Shown here piece after piece: positions 38,688 through 47,446 of a stretch of 64,000 nucleotides of DNA. The DNA comes from Methylotenera sp. (GTDB lineage: Bacteria > Pseudomonadota > Gammaproteobacteria > Burkholderiales > Methylophilaceae): NCBI GenBank assembly GCA_013141495.1, contig JABFQV010000001.1, positions 91,042 to 155,041 of the forward strand. Reading direction: 5' to 3'. Every line of letters starts with the position of its first letter. The first letter of the stretch is position 1. Below the pieces are notes generated by a model. The model ran no database searches. It was not told the DNA's origin and was given only the letters and a program-made list of their open reading frames with translations. Both the position numbers and the translations under genes were made by a program.

Positions 38688-40778
38688 CTATGATAATTGT
38701 GGGGTTTCACCAATAAAGGGCGCATTGTTTAAGGTCACCTCTTTTTTAGGGTTGTCGTTGGTAACTGAGTTGTGCGTAATAAGCGCGTCTTGTGTAATCA
38801 GCTTTTTCTTTTCTGGACTAAACTTAACGCAACGCATTAGTTTTAGTAAGATGGCATCCAATTGGTTCGATTGCTCTTGATACTTAGACAATTCTTTTTG
38901 AGCTAACTCAATATTCCTCAGTAAATTGTCGGTGCTATTGTGCGACTCCATTAAAGATTGTGCACGTTTATCCAGCGCAATTTTGTGCACATTGATCTGG
39001 TTTTTTAATTCACCAATGACTTGGTTCAGCCAGCGGTTACAATCCAAGTGCGCCTGCTCAAACACCGCCTGAATTTGCACGCCTAGCCCTAAGAAAAACC
39101 GACGAATTAAAAAGTGTTTTTCGGTCAGAATGTTGGCAGGGCTACTGCAAAACTCTACTGTCACTTTTTCGAGCGCTTGCATGTCTTTGATAAATTTAGT
39201 CATATCAAGCTCAACGGCTTCAGTTTTTTCAAAGCCGTGCTTACTCCAAAATAGATGGTATAAATCATCCGCATGTTTTTTGATAACATGACCTTCAATG
39301 CCGATTTCTTCAGCAAGATTTGTCGCTAGCCGTGTGAGGTCGCGCATGCTTTTGTTAAGGCCGACGGTTGTCCAGCTGTCGCCCATATCCTGCTTTGTTT
39401 GTGCTAACGTGGTGTCTAAGTAACCTAAGCTTAAATGACGCAGCAGTTTACTGCTTAGCCTTTTTATTTTTTCACTGCCTTGGTTAAACGTAAGTATTGA
39501 CGCCTCGTAACGTTTACGCTCTGCCACTACATTGGCTAAAATTTCTTTTGAAAGGTCGCGATTCTTGTTTTGTAATTCTTGTAGCTCAGAAAGTTGATTT
39601 TTGATGCTATTAACGCGGATTTGCGCTAATTTACGTGATGATCGAATCATATTGGAGCATTCGGTCACCACCGCGCGTCCTAAAATCTCATGCTTTGACG
39701 AGACCATTAAGTCGGCCAGCGAGTTTTCCAGCGCATTGATGCCACTGCGTTTTAATAACGCGTCATCTTTTCTGATTTTGGCGACCAGCGCTTTTTGTGC
39801 AGAGATGGCAAAAATATTTTTGGCGTCTAAACTGAGCTCATGCGCAGTGTTTTTGATTTGCTTTTGAATCAGCGCCTCTACCTCGGCATCAGTTTCCAGA
39901 CCATCCCACAAAATATCAATTTTATTTAACACCACGAGTTTATGTGCAGCTCGCCTTTGTACATAGTCTGTCCAAATTTGCATGTCGGACTTTGTGATGC
40001 CTGTATCTGTAGCGGTTAAAAATAACACAGCTTGCGCATTGGGAATAATGCTCAGCGTAAGTTCAGGTTCGGCCCCCATGGTGTTTAAGCCCGGCGTATC
40101 TATGACAACTAGGCCATTTTTAAGCAATTGATGCGGGTAGTTGATAAGCGCATGCCGCCACACTGGGATTTCGACCATATTCCGCTCCGTCAGCAGCTGA
40201 CGTGCACTAGGGTCTTCTTCATTCCAGAACCCTAGTTTTTTAGCGGCTTCTAGGCTCACTTCTTTTTTCTGCACCAGTGCACGCAAGGTTTCTTTCATGT
40301 CACTGGCTGACGTTGTATCTAAACGAATTTTATGCCAAACATTTGGGTTTGATTTCAGGTAGGTGAGCGTGTCATCCGTGCTTCTGGTTTCAATCGGCAA
40401 CAGTTTGATACAAGGCTCTTCACTGTCATTCCAGAAAATTTCATTGGGGCACATCGTGGTACGCCCCGGCTCACTTGGAAGCAGACGTTGATTAAAGTCT
40501 GAAAAAAATAAGGCGTTGATGGTTTCAGTTTTGCCGCGTGAAAACTCCGCAAGAAAAGCCAATACCAGCTGGTCTTTTTTTATATTTTCTTTGATGTCGT
40601 AGAGTCTTAGTTCCTGTATTGCATTTAGCGCATCTGCATGACCTGGCCAATCAATAAACTCGTCAATGGTGGTGATTAGGTTTTCACGCCATTGGCTATA
40701 TTCATTGATTTTTGTGCTCAAGGTTGAAATTGCTATTTCAGCTTGATTGGGTGCGCCATTGGGGACTGGTATGCTCAT
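38688..40778 (-). CDS. Bacterial dynamin-like GTPase
   Basis: A 696-residue large GTPase of the dynamin superfamily. The GTPase motifs are G1 AEFSRGKT (residues 77-84, with Ala for the usual first Gly), the G2 threonines in GRTT (105-108), G3 DTPG (227-230) and G4 NKID (285-288). A long helical region follows (about 370-660) that should form the stalk and membrane-contact tip, and there is no separate transmembrane signature. Such proteins tubulate or fuse membranes, but bacterial roles are varied. It lies 9 bases after yggT, so it is most likely cotranscribed with yggS-proC-yggT. Confidence 0.85.
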   Translation of the reverse strand: MSIPVPNGAPNQAEIAISTLSTKINEYSQWRENLITTIDEFIDWPGHADALNAIQELRLYDIKENIKKDQLVLAFLAEFSRGKTETINALFFSDFNQRLLPSEPGRTTMCPNEIFWNDSEEPCIKLLPIETRSTDDTLTYLKSNPNVWHKIRLDTTSASDMKETLRALVQKKEVSLEAAKKLGFWNEEDPSARQLLTERNMVEIPVWRHALINYPHQLLKNGLVVIDTPGLNTMGAEPELTLSIIPNAQAVLFLTATDTGITKSDMQIWTDYVQRRAAHKLVVLNKIDILWDGLETDAEVEALIQKQIKNTAHELSLDAKNIFAISAQKALVAKIRKDDALLKRSGINALENSLADLMVSSKHEILGRAVVTECSNMIRSSRKLAQIRVNSIKNQLSELQELQNKNRDLSKEILANVVAERKRYEASILTFNQGSEKIKRLSSKLLRHLSLGYLDTTLAQTKQDMGDSWTTVGLNKSMRDLTRLATNLAEEIGIEGHVIKKHADDLYHLFWSKHGFEKTEAVELDMTKFIKDMQALEKVTVEFCSSPANILTEKHFLIRRFFLGLGVQIQAVFEQAHLDCNRWLNQVIGELKNQINVHKIALDKRAQSLMESHNSTDNLLRNIELAQKELSKYQEQSNQLDAILLKLMRCVKFSPEKKKLITQDALITHNSVTNDNPKKEVTLNNAPFIGETPQLS

Positions 40779-40787
40779 GTTGTCATC

Positions 40788-41369
40788 TTAGCTGATCAAA
40801 GTGAATAATAAGTTGTTTTCTAACGGAATTAAGACAGTTGTAAGCAATAACTGTGCCGCTAAAATAAACACCAGTGGGCTGAGGTCAAAATTGGCGACAG
40901 GGGGGATTGTTTTTCTTAAAAAATTCAGGATAGGATAAGTTAAGCTATTTAACAGGGGCGCAATCGGGGTGTGAGGATTTACCCAGCTTAAAATGGCTTG
41001 TATCAGCACAGCATATAAGAAAATTGAAAGACTAAGGCTAATAATGCCGATGAGGCTGACGCTTAAAATGACGAACCAAACCTGATTGCCGACAATCAGT
41101 AGCGGAAAGCCTTTCAGCCATAGCAAACTTACCGTGAGTATTAGCTGTGTGAGATATGCCAACATTAGCGTAGAAAGATCTAACTTTAGCAAGCTCGGTA
41201 CAATGCGACGTATGGGTTTGACGGCAAAGTTGGTGAGCGACACAATCATTTGTGCGACTTGGTTGTGAAACGAAACTTTCGTTAGTTGAAAGTAAAAACG
41301 TAGCAAGAAGGCAATGGTGAGTAGCCCCAGTATCGCTTGCAGTAGAAATATAATCGCGTTATTGAGCAT
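40788..41369 (-). CDS. yggT: YggT-family integral membrane protein
   Basis: A 193-residue inner-membrane protein with two repeated YggT domains. Each has a pair of helices and a short loop with a conserved pattern: the first has FLLRFYFQLTKVSFHNQV and PIRRIVPSL; the second has LIQAILSWVNPHTPIAPLL, then PILNFLRKTIPP. The function is unsettled; it has been tied to osmotic tolerance and cell-division or envelope contexts in other species. It lies between proC (22 bases) and the dynamin-like gene (9 bases). Confidence 0.9.
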   Translation of the reverse strand: MLNNAIIFLLQAILGLLTIAFLLRFYFQLTKVSFHNQVAQMIVSLTNFAVKPIRRIVPSLLKLDLSTLMLAYLTQLILTVSLLWLKGFPLLIVGNQVWFVILSVSLIGIISLSLSIFLYAVLIQAILSWVNPHTPIAPLLNSLTYPILNFLRKTIPPVANFDLSPLVFILAAQLLLTTVLIPLENNLLFTLIS

Positions 41370-41391
41370 GGCGGAACCCTTTTTACCTGGC

Positions 41392-42198
41392 TTATTGACT
41401 CAGTTGATCGCCTAGCGCGATCGATTTATCTGCAGCAGCTTGTGCGGCTTGACTCATGATATTTTTGATGTTGGCCGCTTCCAAGGCCAGAATGCCTTGT
41501 TCAGTTGTACCGCCTTTGGATGTCACTTGCGCACGCAGTGTTTTAACGTCGTCTGCGCTGTTGGCTGCAAGCAGGCTTGCACCAGCAAAGGTTTGTAACG
41601 CCAGCATGGTTGCGGCCTCGTGATCGAGCCCTAATTGCACGCCAGCCTCTTGCAGGGCCTCTATCAAATAAAAGACATAGGCTGGGCCGCTACCTGAAAT
41701 CGCAGTCACAGCATCCATTTTATCTTCAGTCTGAAGCCATAAGGTTTTACCAACGGCCGCCAGTATCGTGTTGGCTTGCTCACGCTCACCCTGGCTCACG
41801 TTAGGCATGGCATACAACGCTGAAACGCCTGCTTGAATCTGTGCTGGCGTGTTAGGCATGACGCGCACGATTGCAGGGTAATTGTTGAGCCAGCGTGAGA
41901 TATCTTTGCATCTGACGCCTGCCGCAATTGACACCACCAGTTGCGCCGCTAAAACTGGGCTTAATTGACCGCATGCCGCTTTCAATTGTTGCGGTTTTAC
42001 TGCTAACACGATGACATCAGTGTTGCTAAATTCAGCATAAGTGTCGGTAACCTGAACATTAAATTCTTGCGCTAATGCTACGCGTTTTTGTGCGTCTAAC
42101 TCTAAAACTGTAATCGCAGACATTTCAAAGTTATTGTGCTTTAATCCGCCAATAATAGCGCGCGCCATGTTGCCACCACCAATAAAGCTAATTTTCAT
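41392..42198 (-). CDS. proC: Pyrroline-5-carboxylate reductase
   Basis: The last step of proline synthesis, NAD(P)H-dependent reduction of P5C. From the chosen ATG it is 268 residues, starting MKISFIGGGNMARAIIGGL, the Rossmann loop. The substrate domain contains MPNTPAQIQAGVSAL (about 110-124) and AVTAISGSGPAYVFYLIEAL (about 156-175), and TSKGGTTEQGI lies near the C-terminus. AGGAAG seven bases upstream supports this start over the one 8 codons earlier. Part of yggS-proC-yggT. Confidence 0.95.
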   Translation of the reverse strand: MKISFIGGGNMARAIIGGLKHNNFEMSAITVLELDAQKRVALAQEFNVQVTDTYAEFSNTDVIVLAVKPQQLKAACGQLSPVLAAQLVVSIAAGVRCKDISRWLNNYPAIVRVMPNTPAQIQAGVSALYAMPNVSQGEREQANTILAAVGKTLWLQTEDKMDAVTAISGSGPAYVFYLIEALQEAGVQLGLDHEAATMLALQTFAGASLLAANSADDVKTLRAQVTSKGGTTEQGILALEAANIKNIMSQAAQAAADKSIALGDQLSQ

Positions 42199-42330
42199 TT
42201 GAATACTTCCTAAAGGTTTCATTTCTTATTTAATTCGTGCAACTCTAAGTGACCCGCGCCTTGTTATTTAGCCTTTGATTTTTAATCCTCAGTCAGCTGA
42301 TCCTACAAATTTGGCATGTTTGGTTTTGTG

Positions 42331-43029
42331 TTAACGGCTAATGTTAGGAAGCGGTCTGGCACCAAATAATGCAGAGCCAATGCGCACTATTGTCGCGCCT
42401 TCGGCAATGGCTATCGTGTAATCGTCAGACATTCCAATGGACAGTGTATCTAACGTAAAGCCCTTGGTTAATAAGGCATCATAACATTGTCGGACTTGTT
42501 TAAATTGGGCTTGCTGTTGATTTATGTCGTGGGTGGGTGCGGGAATCGCCATCAGTCCACGTAATTTTAATCTGGGTAGCGAGACAATGGATGTAGCTAG
42601 CGACGCTAAGTCGTGTGGGGATACTCCGCTTTTACTACTTTCATTGCTAACATTGACCTGAATGCATACTTGCAGCGGTGCTAAATCTGTCGGTCGCGCT
42701 TCATTCAAGCGTTGTGCAATTTTTAACCGGTCTATACTATGAACCCAAGAAAAATGTTGGGCGATAGGCTGTGTTTTGTTGCTTTGTATGGGGCCGATAA
42801 AATGCCATTCGATAGGTAAGTCAGTCAGTGCGGCTTGTTTATCAAGCGCCTCCTGTAAATAGTTCTCGCCAAATGAAGTTTGACCCACAGTAAAGGCCTC
42901 GCGAACGGCTGATGCTGACTGCGCCTTGCTGACAGCAAGCAACTTTACCTGTTGCTGATACTTACTAATAGCTTGTGCGGATTGAATTGTTGCTAGAATA
43001 TGTTGCAAGCGATTGCTAATTGTGGTCAT
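42331..43029 (-). CDS. yggS: PLP homeostasis protein YggS
   Basis: A PLP-binding protein (PLPBP/COG0325) that buffers pyridoxal phosphate and affects amino-acid metabolism; it has no known catalytic reaction. The 232-residue protein has LLAVSK with the PLP lysine K35, FGENYLQEA (about 53-61), WHFIGPIQSNK (about 75-85), GLMAIPAP (about 157-164), LSIGMSDDY (about 196-204) and the C-terminal VRIGSALFGAR. First gene of yggS-proC-yggT, 85 bases divergent from pilT, as in Pseudomonas. Confidence 0.94.
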   Translation of the reverse strand: MTTISNRLQHILATIQSAQAISKYQQQVKLLAVSKAQSASAVREAFTVGQTSFGENYLQEALDKQAALTDLPIEWHFIGPIQSNKTQPIAQHFSWVHSIDRLKIAQRLNEARPTDLAPLQVCIQVNVSNESSKSGVSPHDLASLATSIVSLPRLKLRGLMAIPAPTHDINQQQAQFKQVRQCYDALLTKGFTLDTLSIGMSDDYTIAIAEGATIVRIGSALFGARPLPNISR

Positions 43030-43114
43030 AATTCACTAAGCCTAGATTTATAGCATGGATTTAGAGCATGTCATAATTGGAAATTAACCAGTGTAATTAT
43101 ATCAGGAGCAGGTT

Positions 43115-44158
43115 GTGGATATTTCAGATTTACTCGCGTTTTCAGTTAAAAACAAAGCCTCAGACTTGCATCTATCCGCAGGTTTGCCACCGATGATTCG
43201 TGTACACGGCGATATTCGAAAAATCAATGTGCCAGCAATGGATCACAGCCAGGTGCATGACATGGTGTATGACATCATGAATGATGGCCAACGCAAAGTG
43301 TATGAGGAAAGCCTCGAATGTGACTTTTCATTTGAAATTCCCAATCTGGCGCGTTTTCGGGTCAATGCCTTTAATCACAATCGTGGTTCTGGCGCAGTAT
43401 TTCGTACCATTCCATCTAAAATATTAACCCTGGAACAACTTAATTGCCCCGCGATTTTTAAGGATATTGCCGATACACCCCGCGGCATCTGTTTAGTGAC
43501 GGGCCCTACCGGTTCAGGTAAATCAACCACGCTAGCCGCGATGATTGATTACATCAATGAAAAAGAGTTTGCGCATATCCTGACGGTTGAAGACCCGATC
43601 GAGTTTGTGCATCAATCCAAAAAGTGCTTGATTAACCAGCGTGAAGTCGGTCCGCATACCCTTTCATTTAACAATGCTTTGCGCTCAGCCTTGCGTGAAG
43701 ACCCTGATGTGATTTTGGTGGGTGAGTTGCGAGACTTAGAGACTATTCGCTTGGCGCTGACCGCTGCGGAAACGGGGCATATGGTATTTGGCACCTTGCA
43801 TACAAGCTCGGCGGCTAAAACCGTGGATCGTATCATCGACGTATTTCCTGCAGCTGAAAAAGAAATGGTGCGTTCTATGTTGTCTGAGTCATTACGTGCC
43901 GTCATTTCACAAACATTACTCAAAACCAAAGATGAACAGGGCCGTGTTGCCGCGCATGAAATTATGATTGGTACACCTGCGATTCGTAACTTGATTCGTG
44001 AAAATAAAATCCCGCAAATGTATTCAGCTATACAAACAGGCCAAAACGTAGGTATGCAGACACTGGATCAAAACTTACAGGATTTAGTCAAACGCGGGGT
44101 TATTTCAGCCAATGCCGCACGCAGTAAAGCGGCTAATAAAGATGCTATTATGGGGTAG
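43115..44158 (+). CDS. pilT: Type IV pilus retraction ATPase PilT
   Basis: A hexameric motor that depolymerises pili for twitching and DNA uptake. The 347-residue protein has the N-terminal ASDLHLSAGLPPMIRVHGD (about 15-33), Walker A GPTGSGKST (about 130-138), Asp box EDPIEF (about 158-163), Walker B VILVGELRD (about 200-208), GHMVFGTLHT (His box, about 221-230) and the C-terminal AIRNLIRENK implicated in retraction. The start is GTG with AGGAG at 43103-43107. Followed by pilU. Confidence 0.96.
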   Translation: MDISDLLAFSVKNKASDLHLSAGLPPMIRVHGDIRKINVPAMDHSQVHDMVYDIMNDGQRKVYEESLECDFSFEIPNLARFRVNAFNHNRGSGAVFRTIPSKILTLEQLNCPAIFKDIADTPRGICLVTGPTGSGKSTTLAAMIDYINEKEFAHILTVEDPIEFVHQSKKCLINQREVGPHTLSFNNALRSALREDPDVILVGELRDLETIRLALTAAETGHMVFGTLHTSSAAKTVDRIIDVFPAAEKEMVRSMLSESLRAVISQTLLKTKDEQGRVAAHEIMIGTPAIRNLIRENKIPQMYSAIQTGQNVGMQTLDQNLQDLVKRGVISANAARSKAANKDAIMG

Positions 44159-44208
44159 TTAACGACTAACCTGAAAAAATAACAAGTTGTGATGTAAGGG
44201 GAATAACA

Positions 44209-45357
44209 GTGCAAAGTCAGATGGAAAAAGGCCAGGCCGAAAAATTTGTTTTTGATTTATTGCGATTGATGTTGGCAAAAAAAGCCTCCGATCTGTTTAT
44301 CACGGTCGGGTTCCCGCCAGCGATTAAAGTGGATGGCAAAGTGACGCCAGTCAGTAGCCAAGTGTTGTCGTCACAACAGGCACGAGAAATAGCCCGCGCC
44401 ATTATGAATGACAAGCAAACGGCTGAATTTGATGCAACCAATGAGTGTAATTTTGCTATTGGCATTCCGAGTGTGGCGCGTTTCCGTGTGAATGCTTTTG
44501 TGCAGCGTGGGTCAGCCGGCCTTGTGTTTAGAACCATCACGACTAAAATTCCAGAGTTTGAAGAGCTAGGTTTGCCCGAAGTGCTTAAAGACATTGCGAT
44601 GACTAAGCGTGGTTTGGTTATTTTTGTTGGGGGTACAGGCTCAGGTAAATCGACCTCTTTGGCCGCAATGGTAGGCTACCGCAACCAAAACAGCTACGGG
44701 CACATTATTACGATTGAAGACCCCGTGGAATTTGTGCATGAGCATAGAAACTGCATCATTACCCAGCGTGAAGTTGGCGTGGATACCGACAACTGGCATA
44801 TCGCCCTTAAAAACACCTTGCGCCAAGCGCCCGATGTGATTTTAATCGGCGAGATACGTGACCGTGAAACCATGGATTATGCAATTGCCTTTGCTGAAAC
44901 CGGTCATTTATGTATGGCGACACTGCATGCAAACAGCACCAATCAGGCCTTGGATCGTATCATCAACTTTTTCCCAGAAGAGCGCCGTCACCAACTATTG
45001 ATGGATTTATCGCTGAATGTACGCGCCTTTGTTTCGCAGCGACTTATCCCTAAAAAAGAAGGTAAAGGGCGCGCTGCTGCGATGGAGGTGATGTTGAACT
45101 CACCCTTGATTTCAGATTTGATTTTTAAAGGTGAAGTGCATGAAATTAAAGAAATTATTGCCAGATCACGCGAGCTAGGCATGCAGACCTTTGATCAGTC
45201 GCTATTCGATTTGCACGAAGCGGATGTGATTAGCTATGAAGACGCCTTACGTAATGCTGACTCTGTGAATGATTTGCGTCTAAAAATCAAGCTCGATGGC
45301 AAAGGAGCGCATGGTAAAGATTTGTCTGCCGGATTAGATAGCTTGGGGATTGTTTAA
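44209..45357 (+). CDS. pilU: PilT-dependent retraction ATPase PilU
   Basis: A paralogue of PilT that assists retraction. The 382-residue protein has KASDLFITVGFPPAIKVDGK (about residues 24-43), a variant Walker A GGTGSGKST, EDPVEF, Walker B VILIGEIRD, CMATLHANS and a C-terminal extension rich in Lys, Gly and Asp. The start is GTG at 44209 with AAGGGG upstream, 50 bases after pilT. A good intrinsic terminator follows. Confidence 0.95.
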   Translation: MQSQMEKGQAEKFVFDLLRLMLAKKASDLFITVGFPPAIKVDGKVTPVSSQVLSSQQAREIARAIMNDKQTAEFDATNECNFAIGIPSVARFRVNAFVQRGSAGLVFRTITTKIPEFEELGLPEVLKDIAMTKRGLVIFVGGTGSGKSTSLAAMVGYRNQNSYGHIITIEDPVEFVHEHRNCIITQREVGVDTDNWHIALKNTLRQAPDVILIGEIRDRETMDYAIAFAETGHLCMATLHANSTNQALDRIINFFPEERRHQLLMDLSLNVRAFVSQRLIPKKEGKGRAAAMEVMLNSPLISDLIFKGEVHEIKEIIARSRELGMQTFDQSLFDLHEADVISYEDALRNADSVNDLRLKIKLDGKGAHGKDLSAGLDSLGIV

Positions 45358-45412
45358 GCACTTTAGCTTGCGGGATATTGCGGGATACGATACGTACAGC
45401 TTGGTTTTACTT

Positions 45413-45441
45413 AGAGCGCGTCATGTTTGATGCGCTCTTTT
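45413..45441 (+). terminator. Intrinsic terminator after pilU
   Basis: AGAGCGCGTCA (45413-45423) pairs with TGATGCGCTCT (45428-45438), including one G-T wobble, around a TGTT loop, and runs directly into TTT. This is a typical rho-independent terminator, 55 bases past the pilU stop. Confidence 0.85.
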
Positions 45442-45473
45442 CACATGGGTAGCTATCGTTGGGCGTTAGTGAA

Positions 45474-45496
45474 AGTAATAACTGCCAGTTATTACT
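45474..45496 (-). terminator. Hairpin after the DUF2235 gene
   Basis: AGTAATAACT (45474-45483) and AGTTATTACT (45487-45496) are exact complements with a 3-base gap. It lies 23 bases past the stop of the minus-strand hydrolase gene, the expected position for its terminator. Confidence 0.55.
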
Positions 45497-45519
45497 CATC
45501 AGTAAACGGGTGAATCTAA

Positions 45520-46899
45520 TTATGCCATGCTGGGCAAGTCAAGGTTCCATTTCTGATGTATCAATTGATCCTGATTGACTGTCAGGTTTATTTGCGGCGC
45601 GTGGGGCAGGTTGCCTTGCTCTATATTTGCAACGACATTCATATCAAATTGAGCCAGTACTTTCTGCTGCGTTTCGGTAGGCATGTCAGCAATATTTTTA
45701 AGCGTTATATCTCTTAAAATGAAAGCCCCTAGTAAGTCGGGATGTCTGCTGATGGCGTTTTCTTGAGTCTCTTCCAAATAAATGCGAGTCTTTTCACCAA
45801 AGCTCAGGCTTTCTATCATTTGCTGCCCGTTGTAGAGCTCGAATCCTTTTTGTCGTGTGCCATCCTCTGCTTGTATGATCTGAGCGGCTTTGTCTAGCAG
45901 GCGTTTGGTTTGCATCTCGGTATTTGGGTCAAAATAGCTATAGACATCCCATTGTCCCCGGGTTTTGTACTCACTAAAAAAGCTGTGCGCTTGTTCACGT
46001 GTGAGGCCGCTTTCATTATAGACGGCTAGCTTTGTTCCCGCTTCATAGCGGCGGCTAAGGTCAACGTCCGCAATATTTAACCCCGATTTTTGCAGAAACT
46101 CAGTCGCGGCGCCCAAATATAGATTGCCTAAACCATCGTGCTTGTAGCCCCCGCCGATATTGCAATGATTGCCCATCGCATCCAGTATAAAGATACCCGG
46201 CTGACCTACATAATCCACCGCCTTGAATAAATAGCGATATTCATTTTCAGCTCGGATGACGGCAATATTTTTGACGTTGGGGGCGAATGCGACATTGCCA
46301 TCTTGTCCAGTGGTCACCGGGTCAAAAATTACGCCTGCGGAAACTTCGACTTGTCCGGGTGGGATTAGCTGTTCTTTGGTCTTTGGGTCGATCAGCCCGT
46401 TTTGATAGAGTAGTTGCGTAAATACTGTGGCAGTGCCGCCACCGCGGCTGAATGATGTGATGGCAGTAGTGACGTCACCATTGGGGTGTTCTTTTAACCA
46501 ATCAGAAGCTTGTTCTGCAAACTCATTATAAGCCTGTTGTGCTGTACGTATCGCTTCCTTAGTGACTTGGATTGGCAGTGCCGCAGACAAACGCACCGTG
46601 CCTTCGGTGCCGTGTCCCGCGTAGTAACCTGTACGAAGATTGGCGTTTGTTTTTGATGCGTTGAAAGCTTGTGTGTAAAGTTGTGCTACATTGGTATCAT
46701 CTGGGTTGCCTGACAGATCGATGTCTTTTTTATCATTACGTGTACCGTCAAACGCAGCAAAAAACACAAACTGCTCTTTTTTAATGGTACCAAGATATGC
46801 CGCTTCAGCAATGGCTTGAGCTTGAGTCAGTGCACGCTCAGATTGCGCTCCATTGAGCTCACCTGCTATTTGTGGATTGGGTTTCTTAAAGGCAGCCAT
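45520..46899 (-). CDS. DUF2235 alpha/beta-hydrolase, Tle1-like putative phospholipase effector
   Basis: A 459-residue soluble protein without a signal peptide. It has the DUF2235 signature AFDGTRND (residues 49-56), a nucleophile elbow TSFSRGGG (Ser151), FDPV with Asp193 and GNHCNIGGGY with His245, a plausible Ser-Asp-His triad in the order found in DUF2235 lipases. Residues 260-459 form a separate C-terminal region of mixed structure that I cannot match to a known family. DUF2235 proteins include type VI secretion lipase effectors (Tle1), usually encoded next to lipoprotein immunity proteins. Here two lipoproteins precede it, but no VgrG, PAAR or Hcp gene is in the window. Effector role is inference. 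Confidence 0.72.
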   Translation of the reverse strand: MAAFKKPNPQIAGELNGAQSERALTQAQAIAEAAYLGTIKKEQFVFFAAFDGTRNDKKDIDLSGNPDDTNVAQLYTQAFNASKTNANLRTGYYAGHGTEGTVRLSAALPIQVTKEAIRTAQQAYNEFAEQASDWLKEHPNGDVTTAITSFSRGGGTATVFTQLLYQNGLIDPKTKEQLIPPGQVEVSAGVIFDPVTTGQDGNVAFAPNVKNIAVIRAENEYRYLFKAVDYVGQPGIFILDAMGNHCNIGGGYKHDGLGNLYLGAATEFLQKSGLNIADVDLSRRYEAGTKLAVYNESGLTREQAHSFFSEYKTRGQWDVYSYFDPNTEMQTKRLLDKAAQIIQAEDGTRQKGFELYNGQQMIESLSFGEKTRIYLEETQENAISRHPDLLGAFILRDITLKNIADMPTETQQKVLAQFDMNVVANIEQGNLPHAPQINLTVNQDQLIHQKWNLDLPSMA

Positions 46900-46910
46900 T
46901 TGCTAATAGA

Positions 46911-47432
46911 TTACTGTTCAGGGTAAATTGTGATGGTTTTGAGGTAATCAGATGCACGTGGTCCATTGGGTGGTTCATCTGGAGCACGTCTGTCGGGCGT
47001 AATTACATAGACATATAGTTGGTCTCGTTTGAATGAGAAAAACATGCGATGGTCTTCTCCAAAATTTTTCGGCAGTTTCTTGGTTAAGTCCAGTGAGACT
47101 TCCTGCACCTTGCCAGTGGGTTTGTCCTTCCATTTCACGTACAGTTTTTGCAGATCCTTGCGCGGCATATTGACCGTTTCATTGGTGCCTTGTGGGCATC
47201 CTCTCGTTTCACCCCTTTCTTTGAAGTAACGCGCGGCATAGCCATTGGGGCTACCATAGAGGAAGTCCATAATCTCGACGGTGTCTTTATCTCCCCTGCC
47301 GTTGAATTCCCATGTGTTGAAGCTAAAGTTGTGATATATCCTGTCATTACCTATCATCGCGTTTCTCCCTGTGCAGGCATTGAGTGAGATGATAAAAATA
47401 CCTAGTAAAATAATTTGCAGTGATTTTTTCAT
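46911..47432 (-). CDS. Lipoprotein of unknown function, candidate immunity protein
   Basis: A 173-residue precursor with a lipoprotein signal peptide: KKSLQIILLGIFIISLNAC, lipobox LNAC, Cys at residue 20. The mature part is beta-rich and Trp/Tyr-rich (IYHNFSFNTWEFNGRGD, LQKLYVKWKDKP, LYVYVITPDRR). The LYVKW strand recalls uncharacterised lipoprotein families found beside secreted effectors, but I cannot name one with confidence. It lies 11 bases upstream of the DUF2235 hydrolase on the same strand and 14 bases after another lipoprotein gene. A periplasmic lipoprotein is where immunity to a Tle effector would be expected. Confidence 0.65.
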   Translation of the reverse strand: MKKSLQIILLGIFIISLNACTGRNAMIGNDRIYHNFSFNTWEFNGRGDKDTVEIMDFLYGSPNGYAARYFKERGETRGCPQGTNETVNMPRKDLQKLYVKWKDKPTGKVQEVSLDLTKKLPKNFGEDHRMFFSFKRDQLYVYVITPDRRAPDEPPNGPRASDYLKTITIYPEQ

Positions 47433-47446
47433 GATATTCCCAATTT

